A stretch of 64,000 bases of DNA from Streptomyces sp. NBC_01454 (lineage in GTDB: Bacteria > Actinomycetota > Actinomycetes > Streptomycetales > Streptomycetaceae), in the NCBI RefSeq assembly GCF_036227565.1, contig NZ_CP109460.1:7192001-7256000 (forward strand), read 5' to 3'. Below, piece after piece: positions 19,109 to 29,741 of the stretch; position 1 is the stretch's first letter; every line of letters starts with the position of its first letter. The translations under genes and the position numbers were made by a program. The notes beneath the pieces were generated by a model, which saw only the letters and a program-made list of their open reading frames with translations, ran no database searches and was not told the DNA's origin.

Positions 19109-19353
19109 GCCGCCGTGCGGCCGGGACGCCCCAGGGTGCGACGGCCGCACGCCGCACCCCCTGCCGCCGAGGCCGTACGGCCTCGGTGACCGCCGTCAAC
19201 CGCGGCAACCGCAGCTAACCCTCCCGTTCCGGGCCGCCCGTACCGCCGCACGTCGGGGCTCCGTCCGGGGCGCGGGGGAACGCTCATGGGACGTTCTCCG
19301 GTTGGAAAGATCCCCTTGGCCCCCTCCACGCACGGCACGCCGAGAACAGCCGT

Positions 19354-20481
19354 ATGCGTGTCGCCCTCGTCACCGAATCCTTCCCGCCCGATGTCAACGG
19401 CGTTGCCCACTGCGCCCTGGAGACCGCCCGGCACCTCGTCCGGCGCGGCCATGATCCGCTCGTCATCGCACCGCTCGGTGGCGCCGCGCCGGCCTCCGGT
19501 ATCCAGGAGAGCCCCTGTCCCGTCGTCCGTGTGCCCTCGGTGCCGCTGCCCGGCTATCCGCAGGTGCGGATTGCGCTCCCCGGGCGGCGGCTGTCCGCCG
19601 CGCTCGCCGGGCACCACCCCGACCTGGTGCACCTCGCCAGCCCCTTCGTCCTCGGCGCCCGCGCGATGGCGGCCGCCGCCCGGCTGCGGGTGCCCGCGAT
19701 CGCCGTCTACCAGACCGACCTGGGGCGGTACGCCCGTACCTACCTCGGCGGCGGCGGGGCCGCGGCCTGGCGGCGCATCAAGGCGGTGCACGCCGCCGCC
19801 GACCGCACCCTGGCGCCGTCCAGCGCCGCCCTGCGGGACCTGACCGAGCACGGTGTGCCACGGGTCCACCTGTGGCCGCGCGGTGTCGATTCCGAACGGT
19901 TCCACCCCGGGCGGCGCGACGCGGTGCTGCGCAGCTCGCTGGCCGCGGGGCGGGAGCTGCTGGTGGGGTATGTGGGGCGGCTGGCGCCCGAGAAGGACGT
20001 CCGGCTGCTGGCCGAGACCTCGCGGCTGCCGGGCGTGCGCACCGTCGTCGTCGGCGACGGCCCCAGTGCCGCCGGGCTGCGGGCCGCGCTGCCGGAGGTC
20101 CGCTTCATGGGACGCCGCACCGGCGACGAACTCGCCCGGATCTACGCCTCGTTGGACGTCTTCGTCCATACCGGGCCGTATGAGACCTTCTGCCAGACCG
20201 TGCAGGAGGCGATGGCCTCCGGGGTGCCGGTGGTCGCGCCGCGGGCGGGCGGTCCGGTGGACCTGGTGGACCACGGCCGTACGGGGCTGTTGGTGACACC
20301 GGGCGACGGCGCCGCCTTCCGGGACGCGGTGCGCTTCCTGGCGGGCAGCGCCGAGCTGCGCACCCGGTACGGTGCCGCGGCCCGCGGCGCCGTCGCGGAG
20401 CGCACCTGGGCGGCGGTGGGCGAGCAGCTGCTCGCCCACTACGAGGCCGTGCTCGGCGACCGGACGGCGGTGGCGGCATGA
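19354..20481 (+). CDS. GT4 glycosyltransferase (mannosyltransferase-like)
   Basis: A 375-aa retaining GT-B transferase. MRVALVTESFPPDVNGVAH is the N-terminal loop of the actinobacterial alpha-mannosyltransferases that extend phosphatidylinositol mannosides or lipoglycans (PimB/MgtA type). The C-terminal lobe has LLVGYVGRLAPEKDVRLL and the E-x7-E motif in YETFCQTVQEAMASG. It is cytoplasmic or membrane-peripheral, with GDP-mannose the likely donor by family. Its stop overlaps the next gene by 4 bp (ATGA), so both glycosyltransferases should be made together. The acceptor is unknown. Confidence 0.85.
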   Translation: MRVALVTESFPPDVNGVAHCALETARHLVRRGHDPLVIAPLGGAAPASGIQESPCPVVRVPSVPLPGYPQVRIALPGRRLSAALAGHHPDLVHLASPFVLGARAMAAAARLRVPAIAVYQTDLGRYARTYLGGGGAAAWRRIKAVHAAADRTLAPSSAALRDLTEHGVPRVHLWPRGVDSERFHPGRRDAVLRSSLAAGRELLVGYVGRLAPEKDVRLLAETSRLPGVRTVVVGDGPSAAGLRAALPEVRFMGRRTGDELARIYASLDVFVHTGPYETFCQTVQEAMASGVPVVAPRAGGPVDLVDHGRTGLLVTPGDGAAFRDAVRFLAGSAELRTRYGAAARGAVAERTWAAVGEQLLAHYEAVLGDRTAVAA

Positions 20482-21716
20482 CCGCGCGTCACGGCACCAC
20501 GACGGGCCTGCGCATCGTCCGGATCGCCAACTTCGTCACCCCCGCCTCGGGCGGGCTGCGCACCGCACTGCGCGAACTCGGCGCGGGCTACCGGGCCGCC
20601 GGGCACGAGCCGGTGCTCATCGTGCCCGGACCGCCGCGGCCGGACGGCACCGGCGCGACGGCCGGGATCCGCGACGAGACCACCGCACAGGGACGGGTGA
20701 TCACCCTGCCGGGACCGGAACTGCCGGGCAGCGGCGGCTACCGCATGCTCACCGACCGCCCCCGGCTGCAGCGGCTGCTGCACGCGCTGGCCCCCGACCG
20801 GCTGGAGGTCTCCGACCGTACGACGCTGCGCTGGACGGGGGAGTGGGCGCGCCGGGCCCGGATCCCCGCGGTGATGGTCTCGCACGAGAGCGTGGACGGG
20901 GTGCTGCGCACCTGGGGCGTCCCGCAGCCGCTCGCCCGCGCCGCCGCGGACCGGCTCAACATCCGTACGGCGCACGCCTACAGCCGGGTCGTGTGCACCA
21001 CCGAGTGGGCGGCGGCGGAGTTCACCCGGGCCGGCGCGCGCAATGTGGTGCGCGCACCGCTCGGTGTCGATCTCGACGCCTGGCACCCGGACTGCCGCAG
21101 CGCCGCGCTGCGCCGGCGCAGCGCGGGCCGGGCGGAGGTCCTGCTGCTGCTCTGTTCCCGGCTGTCGCAGGAGAAGCGGCCGGGGCGGGCCCTGGACGCC
21201 CTGGCCCAGCTGCGCCGGCGCGGGGTCGACGCGGCCCTGGTGGTGGTCGGCGACGGGCCGCTGCGCACCCGCCTGGAGGACCGGGCACGGGACGAGCGGC
21301 TGCCCGCGGCGTTCCTCGGCCACCTCGCCGACCGGGCCCGCCTCGCCGCATTGCAGGCCGCCGCCGATGTCGCGCTGGCGCCCGGACCGGCCGAGACGTT
21401 CGGGCTGGCCGCCCTGGAGGCGCTCGCCTGCGGCACGCCGGTGGTCGCCAGCGCGGCCTCGGCGCTGGCCGGTCTCGTCGGCAGCGGCGGTGACACGGCC
21501 CTGGACGACGGGCCCTCGTTCGCCGACGCGGTCCAGCGGGTGCTGGCCCGGCCCGAGCCCGCCCGGCGCGCGGCCGCCCGCCGACGGGCCGAGGGCTACG
21601 GCTGGCAGCCCGCCGTCGACGCCTTCCTGGCCGCGCACGACGCGCCCGCACCGCCGGTCCGTCCGCTCGCCGCCCGGGCCGCGGCGCGCCAGGCCGGTCC
21701 GTGGGGCGGGTGGTGA
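20478..21716 (+). CDS. GT4 glycosyltransferase, second of the pair
   Basis: A 412-aa GT-B transferase with a short Arg/Thr-rich leader, then [20 protein letters not shown]. The donor-site lobe reads [21 protein letters not shown], with the E-x7-E motif in [14 protein letters not shown]. It is coupled to the upstream enzyme by ATGA and to the downstream hydrolase by GTGA. Two successive GT4 enzymes plus an SGNH hydrolase suggest assembly and trimming of a glycolipid or acylated glycan; this is inference from gene order. The C-terminal 30 residues are Ala/Pro/Arg-rich and probably disordered. Confidence 0.85.
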   Translation: MTARHGTTTGLRIVRIANFVTPASGGLRTALRELGAGYRAAGHEPVLIVPGPPRPDGTGATAGIRDETTAQGRVITLPGPELPGSGGYRMLTDRPRLQRLLHALAPDRLEVSDRTTLRWTGEWARRARIPAVMVSHESVDGVLRTWGVPQPLARAAADRLNIRTAHAYSRVVCTTEWAAAEFTRAGARNVVRAPLGVDLDAWHPDCRSAALRRRSAGRAEVLLLLCSRLSQEKRPGRALDALAQLRRRGVDAALVVVGDGPLRTRLEDRARDERLPAAFLGHLADRARLAALQAAADVALAPGPAETFGLAALEALACGTPVVASAASALAGLVGSGGDTALDDGPSFADAVQRVLARPEPARRAAARRRAEGYGWQPAVDAFLAAHDAPAPPVRPLAARAAARQAGPWGGW

Positions 21717-22666
21717 CGGTGCGGTCCGAGGGAACAGTGGCACCGGCCGCGGGCGGCGGCCGCCTCCCGGTTCCGGCCCGTTTCGTCGCGCTCGGAGACT
21801 CGCTGACCGAAGGGCTCGGCGATCCCGTGGCGGGCGGCGGCTGGCGCGGCTGGGCCGCCCTGCTCGCCGGGACGCTGGGGGAACGGCCGGGCGCGGTGGA
21901 GCTGGTGAACCTGGCGCACAGCGGCGCACAGACGGCGGACGTGGCCGAGCGGCAGCTGCCCGTGGCCCGGGAGCTGCGTCCGCGGCTCGCCTCACTGATC
22001 GTCGGGGCGAACGACACCCTGCGCGCATCCTTCGCCATCGAGCGGGTCGCGGCCGCGCTGGACCGGGCCCACGGCGCGCTGAGCGCCGACGGGGCCGTGG
22101 TGCTGACGGCCTGTCTGCCCGACCCCGGCCGGATGCTGGGGCTGCCCGGACCGCTGTCCCGCCCCCTCGCCCGCCGGATGCGCGCGGTGAACACCGTGGT
22201 CCACGCGGTCTCCGCCCGCTATCAGGGCGTGCATCTGCACCTCGCCGACCACCCCTGGGTCACCGAGCGCGCCTCGTGGAGCGTGGACCGGCTGCACCCC
22301 GGCGAGCGCGGCCACCGGCTGCTGGCCCGCGGCTTCCACACGGCGCTCGCCGGCGCCGGCCTGCCCGTCGGGCCGCCGCCCGCGCTCGCCCTCGACGGCC
22401 CGCCGCCGACCCGCGCCGGATCGGCCGTGTGGATGGCGACCCGCGGTACCCGCTGGGTCGCCGACCGGTGCACGGATCTGCTGCCCGGCCTGCTCGCCCT
22501 GGCCCTCCAGGAGTGCCGGCACGGTGTGGCCGGCTCCGGCCGGCTGCTGGACGCCGCGGCCGAGCGCGCCACCCGCACCGCGCTGGCCGCCCTGACCGAG
22601 CCGGGCGGCGGCGCGCTGGGGAAAACCTCCGGGTCGGTGAAGGGCGCTGCGACAATGGCAGGATGA
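21713..22666 (+). CDS. SGNH/GDSL hydrolase
   Basis: A 317-aa esterase or acyl hydrolase of the SGNH fold. Block I is [14 protein letters not shown] with the Ser nucleophile, the Asn block is IVGANDTLR, and block V is [12 protein letters not shown] with the Asp/His pair. No signal peptide is seen, so it should act in the cytoplasm. GTG at 21713 is chosen because it overlaps the preceding stop (GTGA); GTG at 21710 or 21701 is also possible. Its own stop overlaps the next ATG. The C-terminal region (after about 225) is an extension beyond the usual SGNH core. Substrate unknown. Confidence 0.85.
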   Translation: MTVRSEGTVAPAAGGGRLPVPARFVALGDSLTEGLGDPVAGGGWRGWAALLAGTLGERPGAVELVNLAHSGAQTADVAERQLPVARELRPRLASLIVGANDTLRASFAIERVAAALDRAHGALSADGAVVLTACLPDPGRMLGLPGPLSRPLARRMRAVNTVVHAVSARYQGVHLHLADHPWVTERASWSVDRLHPGERGHRLLARGFHTALAGAGLPVGPPPALALDGPPPTRAGSAVWMATRGTRWVADRCTDLLPGLLALALQECRHGVAGSGRLLDAAAERATRTALAALTEPGGGALGKTSGSVKGAATMAG

Positions 22667-25600
22667 CCGGGCGCTGGGAGTTCTGGATCGACCGCGGCGG
22701 CACGTTCACGGACGTCGTCGGCAGGCGGCCGGACGGGCGGCTGGTCACGGGCAAGCTCCTCTCGCACCACCCCGAGCGCTACCGGGACGCCGCGGTCGCC
22801 GGTATCCGGATGATGCTGGGGCTCGGCCCGGACGAACCGGTGCCCGCCGAGCGGGTCTCCGTCGTCAAGATGGGCACCACCGTCGCCACCAACGCCCTGC
22901 TGGAGCGAAAGGGCGAGCCGACCGTCCTGCTGACCACCGAAGGCTTCCGGGACGCCCTGCGGATCGCCTACCAGAACCGCCCGCGGATCTTCGACCGGCA
23001 CATCGTGCTGCCCGAGGCGCTCTACGACCGGGTGATCGAGGTACCGGAGCGGATCGGCGCCCATGGCGAGCTGGTCCGGCCGCTGGACGCCGATCCCGTC
23101 CGCCGGGCGCTGATCCGGGCCCGCGCGGACGGCCTGCGCAGCGCCGCCGTCGTGCTGCTGCACGGCTACCGCCACACCGACCACGAGCGGGCCGTCGCCG
23201 AACTGGCCAGGAGCGCGGGGTTCACGCAGGTCAGCTGCTCGCACGAGGTCAGTCCGCTGATGAAGCTGGTGCCACGCGGGGACACCACCGTCGTCGATGC
23301 CTACCTCTCCCCGATCCTGGGCCGGTACGTCGACGAGATCGCCGCCGAACTCCCCGGAATCCGGCTGATGTTCCTGCAGTCCAACGGCGGGCTGCGGCAG
23401 GCCGATCACTTCCGCGGCAAGGACGCGGTGCTGTCCGGACCGGCCGGCGGTGTCGTCGGCATGGCCCGCAGCGCCGCCGAGGCCGGCGGGCACGACCGGG
23501 TGATCGGCTTCGACATGGGCGGCACTTCCACCGACGTGTCTCACTACGCGGGCGAGTTCGAGCGGGTCTTCGGCAACGAGGTCGCGGGCGTGCGGATGCG
23601 CGCCCCGATGATGAACATCCACACCGTCGCGGCCGGCGGCGGCTCCGTCCTCCACTTCGACGGCCGTCGCTACCGCGTCGGTCCCGACTCCGCCGGCGCG
23701 GACCCGGGGCCGGCCTGCTACCGACGGGGCGGACCGCTCACCGTCACCGACGCCCAGGTGGTGCTCGGGCGCATCCAGCCCGACCACTTCCCGGCGGTGT
23801 TCGGACCGGACGGCGACCAGCCGCTGGACGCCGGGGTGGTCCGCACGCGCTTCGCCGAACTCGCCGCGCGGGCCGCCGCCGAGACCGGCGACGACCGGGG
23901 CCCGGAGGAGGTCGCGGCCGGTTTCCTCGACATCGCCGTGCTCCACATGGCCAACGCCGTCAAGAAGATCTCCGTCCAGCGCGGCCGTGACATCACCCGC
24001 TACGTCCTCACCAGCTTCGGCGGCGCCGGCGGCCAGCACGCCTGCGCGGTCGCCGACGCGCTGGGCATCGACACGGTGCTGGTCCCCCCGCTGGCCGGGG
24101 TGCTCTCCGCGTACGGCATCGGTGTCGCCGACGCCACCGCGATGCGCGAACAGGCCGTCGAGACGGAGTTCACGGACCCCGACGGGCTGCGCCGCCTGCG
24201 CGAGGTCTGTGACACGCTCGCCCGGCAGACCCGGGGCGAACTCCTCGACGACGGGGTCCCGGAGGCGTCAATCACCACGCGGGCCCGGGTGCTGATCCGC
24301 TACGCCGGGACCGACTCGGCCCTCGGCGTCCCGCTGGCCGACGCCGACACCATGACCGCGGACTTCGTCCGGGCGCACCGCGCGCGCTACGCCTTCACCA
24401 TGGACAAGCCGCTGGTGGCCGAGGCGGTCTCGGTCGAGGCGCGCGGCACGGCCGGCGGCGCACGGGGGTACGAGGCCGGACCCGGCGGCCGGGAAGGGGA
24501 GTTGCGGCCCGCCGCGACGGTCCGGATGTACACGTCCGGACGGTGGCAGGACACCAGCCTCCACCGGCGTGGCGACCTGCGCCCGGGCGATGTCCTCACC
24601 GGCCCGGCGATCATCGCCGAGCAGGACGCGACCACGGTCCTGGACCCCGACTGGCAGGCCGCGGCGGGCGAGGGCGGCCACCTCCTGCTGACCCGGACCC
24701 GGCCGCGTACCGACCGGGTCGCGGCCGGCACGGAGGCTGATCCGGTGATGCTGGAGGTCTTCAACAGCCTCTTCATGGCCATCGCCGAGCAGATGGGCGT
24801 CCGCCTGGAGAACACCGCTCACTCCGTCAACATCAAGGAGCGGCTCGACTTCTCCTGCGCCCTCTTCGACGCCGACGGCAATCTGATCGCCAACGCTCCG
24901 CACATTCCGGTGCATCTGGGCTCGATGGGGGAGTCCATCAAGGAGGTGCTCGGACGGCGCGGCGGGGAGATGCGGCCGGGCGATGTGTACGCGGTCAACG
25001 ACCCGTACCACGGGGGCACCCACCTCCCGGACGTCACCGTCGTCACCCCCGTGTTCGCGCAGGACGCCCCGGACGGCCCCGCCGGCACCCCTCCCGACCT
25101 GCTCTTCCTGGTGGCCTCTCGCGGCCATCACGCCGAGATCGGCGGCATCACCCCCGGCTCGATGCCCGCCTTCAGCAGCACGATCGAGGAGGAGGGCGTC
25201 CTCTTCGACAACTGGCTGCTGGTCCGCGACGGCGAACTGCGCGAAGGCGCCACCCGCGAGCTGCTCACCACCGGCCGCTACCCCTCCCGCGCCCCGGACG
25301 CCAACCTCGCCGATCTGCGCGCCCAGATCGCCGCCAACGAGAAGGGCATCGAGGAACTGCGCCGCATGACCGAGCAGTTCGGGCTCGACGTCGTCCGGGC
25401 CTACATGGGGCACGTCCAGGACAACGCCGAGGAATCGGTGCGGCGGATCATCGCGCGGCTGTCGGACGGCAGCTGCCGCTACGAGACCGACAGCGGGGCC
25501 GAGATCCGTGTCGCGCTCACCGTCGATCGCGCCGCCCGCAGCGCCGTGCTCGACTTCGCCGGCACCTCACCCCAGCAGCCCGGCAACGCCAACGCGCCCA

Positions 25601-26298
25601 CCTCGGTGGTGATGGCGGCCGTGCTCTACGTCTTCCGCACCCTGATCGCCGACGACATCCCGCTCAACAGCGGCTGCCTCAAGCCCGTAGGGGTGCGCAT
25701 CCCGGAGGGCTCGATGCTCGCCCCCGTCTTCCCGGCGGCCACCGTCGCGGGAAATGTGGAGACCTCCCAGGCGGTCACGGGCGCCCTCTACGCCGCGCTC
25801 GGCGTCCAGGCCGAGGGCTCGGGCACCATGAACAACCTCACCTTCGGCAATGACCGGGTGCAGTATTACGAGACCGTCGCCAGCGGATCGGGCGCGGGCG
25901 ACGGCTTCCACGGCGCGGACGCCGTCCAGACCCATATGACCAACTCCCGGCTGACCGACCCCGAGGTGCTGGAATGGCGCTACCCGGTCCGGGTCGACGC
26001 CTTCACCGTCCGCTCCGGCAGCGGCGGCCGGGGCCGCTGGCACGGCGGTTGCGGCGTCGAACGCCGGCTGCGCTTCCTGGAGCCGATGACCGTCGCGCTG
26101 CTGACCAATCACCGCCGGGTCGCCCCGTACGGCATGGCGGGCGGCGCCCCGGGGGCGCTGGGCGCCAACTCCCTGGAGCGGGCGTGCGGTTCGCGCGAGG
26201 AGCTGGCGGGCTGTGACGCGGCGGACGTCGGCGTGGACGACGTGCTGGTGATCCGCACGCCGGGCGGCGGCGGGTACGGGACGCCGGACGAGGGCTGA
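22663..26298 (+). CDS. Fused HyuA-HyuB hydantoinase/5-oxoprolinase (OPLAH type)
   Basis: A 1211-aa single-chain enzyme of the ATP-dependent 5-oxoprolinase/hydantoinase family. Residues 1-690 are the HyuA part, with the phosphate-binding [10 protein letters not shown] and [14 protein letters not shown] motifs. The HyuB part starts near 695 ([18 protein letters not shown]) and includes [13 protein letters not shown] and [11 protein letters not shown]. By family it opens 5-oxo-L-proline to L-glutamate with ATP, like the eukaryotic OPLAH fusion, although a hydantoin substrate is possible. The start ATG overlaps the SGNH stop (ATGA). It faces the pxpABC operon tail to tail, so two oxoprolinase systems of unrelated architecture sit together. 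Confidence 0.9.
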   Translation: MTGRWEFWIDRGGTFTDVVGRRPDGRLVTGKLLSHHPERYRDAAVAGIRMMLGLGPDEPVPAERVSVVKMGTTVATNALLERKGEPTVLLTTEGFRDALRIAYQNRPRIFDRHIVLPEALYDRVIEVPERIGAHGELVRPLDADPVRRALIRARADGLRSAAVVLLHGYRHTDHERAVAELARSAGFTQVSCSHEVSPLMKLVPRGDTTVVDAYLSPILGRYVDEIAAELPGIRLMFLQSNGGLRQADHFRGKDAVLSGPAGGVVGMARSAAEAGGHDRVIGFDMGGTSTDVSHYAGEFERVFGNEVAGVRMRAPMMNIHTVAAGGGSVLHFDGRRYRVGPDSAGADPGPACYRRGGPLTVTDAQVVLGRIQPDHFPAVFGPDGDQPLDAGVVRTRFAELAARAAAETGDDRGPEEVAAGFLDIAVLHMANAVKKISVQRGRDITRYVLTSFGGAGGQHACAVADALGIDTVLVPPLAGVLSAYGIGVADATAMREQAVETEFTDPDGLRRLREVCDTLARQTRGELLDDGVPEASITTRARVLIRYAGTDSALGVPLADADTMTADFVRAHRARYAFTMDKPLVAEAVSVEARGTAGGARGYEAGPGGREGELRPAATVRMYTSGRWQDTSLHRRGDLRPGDVLTGPAIIAEQDATTVLDPDWQAAAGEGGHLLLTRTRPRTDRVAAGTEADPVMLEVFNSLFMAIAEQMGVRLENTAHSVNIKERLDFSCALFDADGNLIANAPHIPVHLGSMGESIKEVLGRRGGEMRPGDVYAVNDPYHGGTHLPDVTVVTPVFAQDAPDGPAGTPPDLLFLVASRGHHAEIGGITPGSMPAFSSTIEEEGVLFDNWLLVRDGELREGATRELLTTGRYPSRAPDANLADLRAQIAANEKGIEELRRMTEQFGLDVVRAYMGHVQDNAEESVRRIIARLSDGSCRYETDSGAEIRVALTVDRAARSAVLDFAGTSPQQPGNANAPTSVVMAAVLYVFRTLIADDIPLNSGCLKPVGVRIPEGSMLAPVFPAATVAGNVETSQAVTGALYAALGVQAEGSGTMNNLTFGNDRVQYYETVASGSGAGDGFHGADAVQTHMTNSRLTDPEVLEWRYPVRVDAFTVRSGSGGRGRWHGGCGVERRLRFLEPMTVALLTNHRRVAPYGMAGGAPGALGANSLERACGSREELAGCDAADVGVDDVLVIRTPGGGGYGTPDEG

Positions 26299-26371
26299 CC
26301 GCGGGGGCCGGTACGGACGGCGGCGTGCCCGCGCGGGACACCCAGCACCTCCGCGTGCCCGGGCGGCGCAC

Positions 26372-27235
26372 CTAACGCATCCGCAGGAACCGGACCGTTG
26401 TCCCGGGTACCGCCTGGGCCGCGGGGGCCAGAAAGCGCTCGGGGACCACGCCGATGACCGGGTAGCCGCCGGTGGTCGGGTGATCGTGGAGGAAGAGGAC
26501 CGGCAGACCGTTCGGCGGGACCTGGAGGGCGCCCAGCGGCATGCCCTCGCTGGGGAGTTCGCCGGCCCGGGCGCGCTCCAGGGCCGGGCCCTCGGTGTGC
26601 AGGCCGATGCGGTTGCCGGCCGGGGAGACCCGGAACCGGCCGGTGACCAGGGTGCGCAGACCGGCGTCGGTGAACCAGTCGTCGCGCGGGCCGGGCAGGA
26701 ACGGAAGCAGCAGCTCGGCCACCGGGCCCGGGTGCGGGACGGCGTCCGCGGTGGCCGGCGGGCCGTGCGGAGCGCCCAGGGGGAGCACCGCGCCCTCGGT
26801 GAGCGGGTCGGGGCCCAGGCCGGAGAGCAGATCGGCGGCGCGGCTGCCGAGGACCGGCTCGGTGTCGACGCCCCCGGCGAAGGCGAGGTAGGAGCGCAGC
26901 CCGTGGGTGGCCGGACCCGCGTCCAGGACGGCGCCCGCCGGGACACGTACCGGGGCGCCCCAGGGGGCGGGGCGGCCGTCGACGGTCACCGGGCAGGGCG
27001 CGCCGGTGACCGCGACGGTGGTGGCCGTGCGGACCCGTACGGCACAGCCCGTGAGGGTGGTCTCCAGGGTGGCGGCGGACCCGGGGTTGCCGGCCAGGCG
27101 GTTGGCCAGGCGGTGCGCGGGCGCGTCCAGGGCGCCGGCGCGCGGCACACCGAGGTGGGCATGGCCGGGCCTGCCGAGGTCCTGGACGGTGGTGAGCGCA
27201 CCGGCCCGGACGACCGAGAAGGCGCGGTCGGTCAT
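26372..27235 (-). CDS. pxpC: 5-oxoprolinase subunit C (biotin-dependent carboxyltransferase-like)
   Basis: A 287-aa KipA/PxpC-type protein starting MTDRAFSVVRAGALTTVQDLG. The signature GRPGHAHLGVPRAGALD is present, along with the second-half AGNRIGLHTEGPAL and LFLHDHPTTGGYPVIG. PxpA, PxpB and PxpC together form the prokaryotic ATP-dependent 5-oxoprolinase that converts pyroglutamate to glutamate. The ATG shares one base with the pxpB stop (TGATG), so this is the last gene of a tightly coupled three-gene operon. It is convergent with the fused oxoprolinase; a 73-bp GC-rich gap separates them and no strong terminator is obvious. Confidence 0.92.
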   Translation of the reverse strand: MTDRAFSVVRAGALTTVQDLGRPGHAHLGVPRAGALDAPAHRLANRLAGNPGSAATLETTLTGCAVRVRTATTVAVTGAPCPVTVDGRPAPWGAPVRVPAGAVLDAGPATHGLRSYLAFAGGVDTEPVLGSRAADLLSGLGPDPLTEGAVLPLGAPHGPPATADAVPHPGPVAELLLPFLPGPRDDWFTDAGLRTLVTGRFRVSPAGNRIGLHTEGPALERARAGELPSEGMPLGALQVPPNGLPVLFLHDHPTTGGYPVIGVVPERFLAPAAQAVPGTTVRFLRMR

Positions 27236-27855
27236 CAGGTGGCCTCCTGCGGGACGAAGCGGACGCGGGTGCCGGGTGCGAGCAGCGCGGCCGGCTCCCG
27301 GCGCGGGTCCCACAGCACGGTGTCGGTGGTGCCGATCAGCTGCCAGCCGCCGGGGGAGGAGCGGGGGTAGACGCCGGTGTACGGGCCGGCGAGGGCGACC
27401 GAGCCGACCGGGACCTTGGTGCGGGGGGAGTCCCGGCGCGGGACGTGCAGCGGCTCGGGCAGTCCGGTCAGATAGCCGAACCCGGGGGCGAAACCGCAGA
27501 AGGCGACGTGGAACTCCGTGGCGGAGTGCAGCCGGACGACCTCCTCGGGGGTGACGTCCCACAGGGCGGCGACATCGGCGAGGTCGGGGCCGTCGTAGCG
27601 GACCGGGATCCGCACGGCCGGGCGGTCGCCCGCGGCCGGCGGCGGCACGTGCCAGGAGGCGATGTCGGCGAGCAGCCCGCGGGGGGCGGCGAGGCCGTCG
27701 AGGAAGACCGTACGGGCGGCCGGCACGATCTCGCGCAGCGGCGGCAGGGCACCGTCGGCGACCCGCCGCAGCAGCTCGGCGTGCAGCGCCTCGACCTCCT
27801 CCGCGGTGTCCAGCTCGATCAGCAGCCCGTGTTCACCGACCGGCAGGGGTTTCAT
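27235..27855 (-). CDS. pxpB: 5-oxoprolinase subunit B (KipI family)
   Basis: A 206-aa protein matching PxpB/KipI: MKPLPVGEHGLLIELDT at the start, EFHVAFCGFAPGFGYLTGLP in the middle, and the typical VPRRDSPRTKVPVGSVALA followed by TGVYPRSSPGGWQLIG. In the PxpABC complex it pairs with PxpC to form the phosphorylating, amidolyase-like half. The start ATG at 27855 overlaps the pxpA stop by four bases (ATGA), and its stop overlaps the pxpC start. No truncation; length is normal for the family. Confidence 0.92.
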   Translation of the reverse strand: MKPLPVGEHGLLIELDTAEEVEALHAELLRRVADGALPPLREIVPAARTVFLDGLAAPRGLLADIASWHVPPPAAGDRPAVRIPVRYDGPDLADVAALWDVTPEEVVRLHSATEFHVAFCGFAPGFGYLTGLPEPLHVPRRDSPRTKVPVGSVALAGPYTGVYPRSSPGGWQLIGTTDTVLWDPRREPAALLAPGTRVRFVPQEAT

Positions 27856-28628
27856 ACGAAGCTCCGGACCTGGATGCCGGACGCGCTGAGTTCGGACCGC
27901 ACGCGCCGGGCGAGGCCGGCGGCGCCGGGGGTGTCGCCGTGCAGGCACAGGGAGCGGGCGGTCAGGGCGACGCGGGTGCCGTCGCGGGAGGTGACGGCGT
28001 GGTCGCGGGCCATGCCGAGGGCGCGCTTGACAACCTCGTCCGGGTCGTGGATCACCGCGTCCGGCTCCCGGCGGGGCACGAGGGTGCCCTCGGCGGTGTA
28101 GGCGCGGTCGGCGAACGCCTCGCCGACGACGGGGAGTCGCGCCGCGCGGGCCGCCTCGTGCAGCCGGGAGCCGGGCAGGCCGAGGACCGGCAGGGCACCG
28201 CCCGCGGCACGGATGCCGGCCATGACGGCGTGGGCCTGCTCGGCGTCGTGGACACAGCGGTTGTAGAGCGCGCCGTGCGGTTTGACGTAGCCGACGCGGG
28301 CACCGGCGGCGCGGGCGAAGACCTCCAGCGCACCGATCTGGTAGGTGATCTCGTCGGCGAGTTCGTCCGGCGGCACGTCCATCGCCCGGCGGCCGAAGCC
28401 GGCCAGATCGCGGTAGGAGACCTGGGCGCCGATCACGACGCCGTTCCCGGCGGCCAGTTCGCACACCCGGCGCATCGTGGACGGATCGCCGGCGTGGAAG
28501 CCGCAGGCCACGTTGGCGCTGGTGACGACGGAGAGCAGGGCCTCGTCGTCGGTGAGCTGCCAGCGGCCGAAGCCCTCCCCGAGGTCGGCGTTGAGGTCGA
28601 TGACGCAAGGAGCCGCCGGGTCGCTCAT
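27852..28628 (-). CDS. pxpA: 5-oxoprolinase subunit A (LamB/YcsF family)
   Basis: A 258-aa LamB/YcsF protein. It starts MSDPAAPCVIDLNADLGEGF, with conserved TSANVACGFHAGDPSTM, GYVKPHGALYNR, VVGEAFADRAYTAEGTLVPR and the C-terminal SLCLHGDTPGA. It is the ring-opening subunit of the PxpABC oxoprolinase. It is the first gene of the operon; a promoter with an internal GntR-type palindrome lies about 150 bp upstream (28777-28806). The gene order A-B-C with ATGA and TGATG overlaps suggests equimolar synthesis. Confidence 0.92.
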   Translation of the reverse strand: MSDPAAPCVIDLNADLGEGFGRWQLTDDEALLSVVTSANVACGFHAGDPSTMRRVCELAAGNGVVIGAQVSYRDLAGFGRRAMDVPPDELADEITYQIGALEVFARAAGARVGYVKPHGALYNRCVHDAEQAHAVMAGIRAAGGALPVLGLPGSRLHEAARAARLPVVGEAFADRAYTAEGTLVPRREPDAVIHDPDEVVKRALGMARDHAVTSRDGTRVALTARSLCLHGDTPGAAGLARRVRSELSASGIQVRSFV

Positions 28629-28776
28629 GTCTGTCCGTTCCAGGGGTGCTCGATGCCGGTGGGATGCGGGCGCGGGCGGCTCGTCGCGGGTGGCGGCGGG
28701 CGGTGCTTCCCGGCCGGCCGGCCCGTACCGCAGCGACTCTCCCCCGAGGGCGCTCGAGCCGACCGGCGTCGGGGAC

Positions 28777-28806
28777 AACGTAGGGGATCGTTGAACGATC
28801 CGACAA
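28777..28806 (-). promoter_or_regulatory. pxpABC promoter with embedded GntR operator
   Basis: On the minus strand TTGTCG (-35) and TACGTT (-10) are separated by exactly 18 bp, and the spacer holds most of the perfect 8-1-8 palindrome GGATCGTT-N-AACGATCC (28785-28801). Binding there would block RNA polymerase. The same layout occurs at 29742-29771. Confidence 0.65.
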
Positions 28807-28929
28807 GAGGTGTGCGGCATCCGACGGCAGGTGCGTTGTTTCGTCCCCCCGTCTGGGATTGACTTCCGCTCATACGACCCCGGGGCGGCACGCAGGCCGC
28901 CCCGGTACGGCACGAGAGCGGGGAGCGGC

Positions 28930-29673
28930 ATGACCGGCGGCGCGGCGAAGAACGATCAGGGGCGGCTCACCGAGGTCGCGGGCCTGGAGCGGGACCGCGA
29001 CCGGCTGGGGCGCGCCAGCACCGCCGAGCGGGTCGCCGACATCCTGCGCGACCGGATCGCCGAGGGGTACTTCCCGCCCGGCGCCCGGCTCTCGGAGGAG
29101 AGCATCGGCGGCGCGCTGGGCGTCTCGCGCAACACCCTGCGCGAGGCCTTCCGGCTGCTGACCCATGAGCGGCTGCTGGTGCACGAGCTCAACCGCGGGG
29201 TGTTCGTGCGGGTGGTGACGGTCGAGGACCTGAACGACATCTACCGGGTGCGCACCCTCGTGGAGTGCGCGGCGGTACGGAGCCTGGGGAAGGGGCCCTA
29301 CGGGGCCGCGGCGACCGAGGCCATCGCGGCGATCGAGGCCGCCGTGCAGGCCGGTGAGGCCGCCTCCGAGGCCCGGGAGTGGCAGGACCTTTCGACCGCG
29401 AACATCCGCTTTCATCAGGGAATCGTGGCCCTGGCCGGCAGCCCGCGCACCGAGGAGCTGATGCGGGGGGTGCTGGCCGAGCTCCGCCTGGTCTTCCACG
29501 TCATGGCCGACCCCCGGCGCTTCTACGCGCCCTATCTGACCCGCAACCGCCAGATCGCCGAGGTCCTGCAGTCGGGCGACGCCCCGGAGGCCGAGCGGCT
29601 GCTGCACGCCTACCTGGAGGACGCGCGCAGCCAGCTCTCGGGCGCCTACGCCCAGCGCATCGCGGAGGGGTGA
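28930..29673 (+). CDS. GntR-family regulator (FadR/FCD subfamily)
   Basis: A 247-aa transcription factor. The winged helix (about 30-98) reads ERVADILRDRIAEGYFPPG, then LSEESIGGALGVSRNTLREA and LLVHELNRGVFV. The FCD ligand domain (about 105-235) has DIYRVRTLVECAAVRSL, FHQGIVALAGSP and a late His in RLLHAYLEDA, consistent with a metal-dependent acid-binding pocket. It sits between pxpABC (divergent) and the DUF969-DUF979-pcp genes (same strand), and nearly identical palindromes occur in both promoters. It is therefore the likely local repressor, with 5-oxoproline or a related acid as effector; the ligand is inferred. Confidence 0.88.
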   Translation: MTGGAAKNDQGRLTEVAGLERDRDRLGRASTAERVADILRDRIAEGYFPPGARLSEESIGGALGVSRNTLREAFRLLTHERLLVHELNRGVFVRVVTVEDLNDIYRVRTLVECAAVRSLGKGPYGAAATEAIAAIEAAVQAGEAASEAREWQDLSTANIRFHQGIVALAGSPRTEELMRGVLAELRLVFHVMADPRRFYAPYLTRNRQIAEVLQSGDAPEAERLLHAYLEDARSQLSGAYAQRIAEG

Positions 29674-29741
29674 GGGCCCGGCGTGTGAGGGTCTCGGCGG
29701 GTGTCCCGAAGGCCCGCTGGATATCCGTTCGCGCAGACCCC

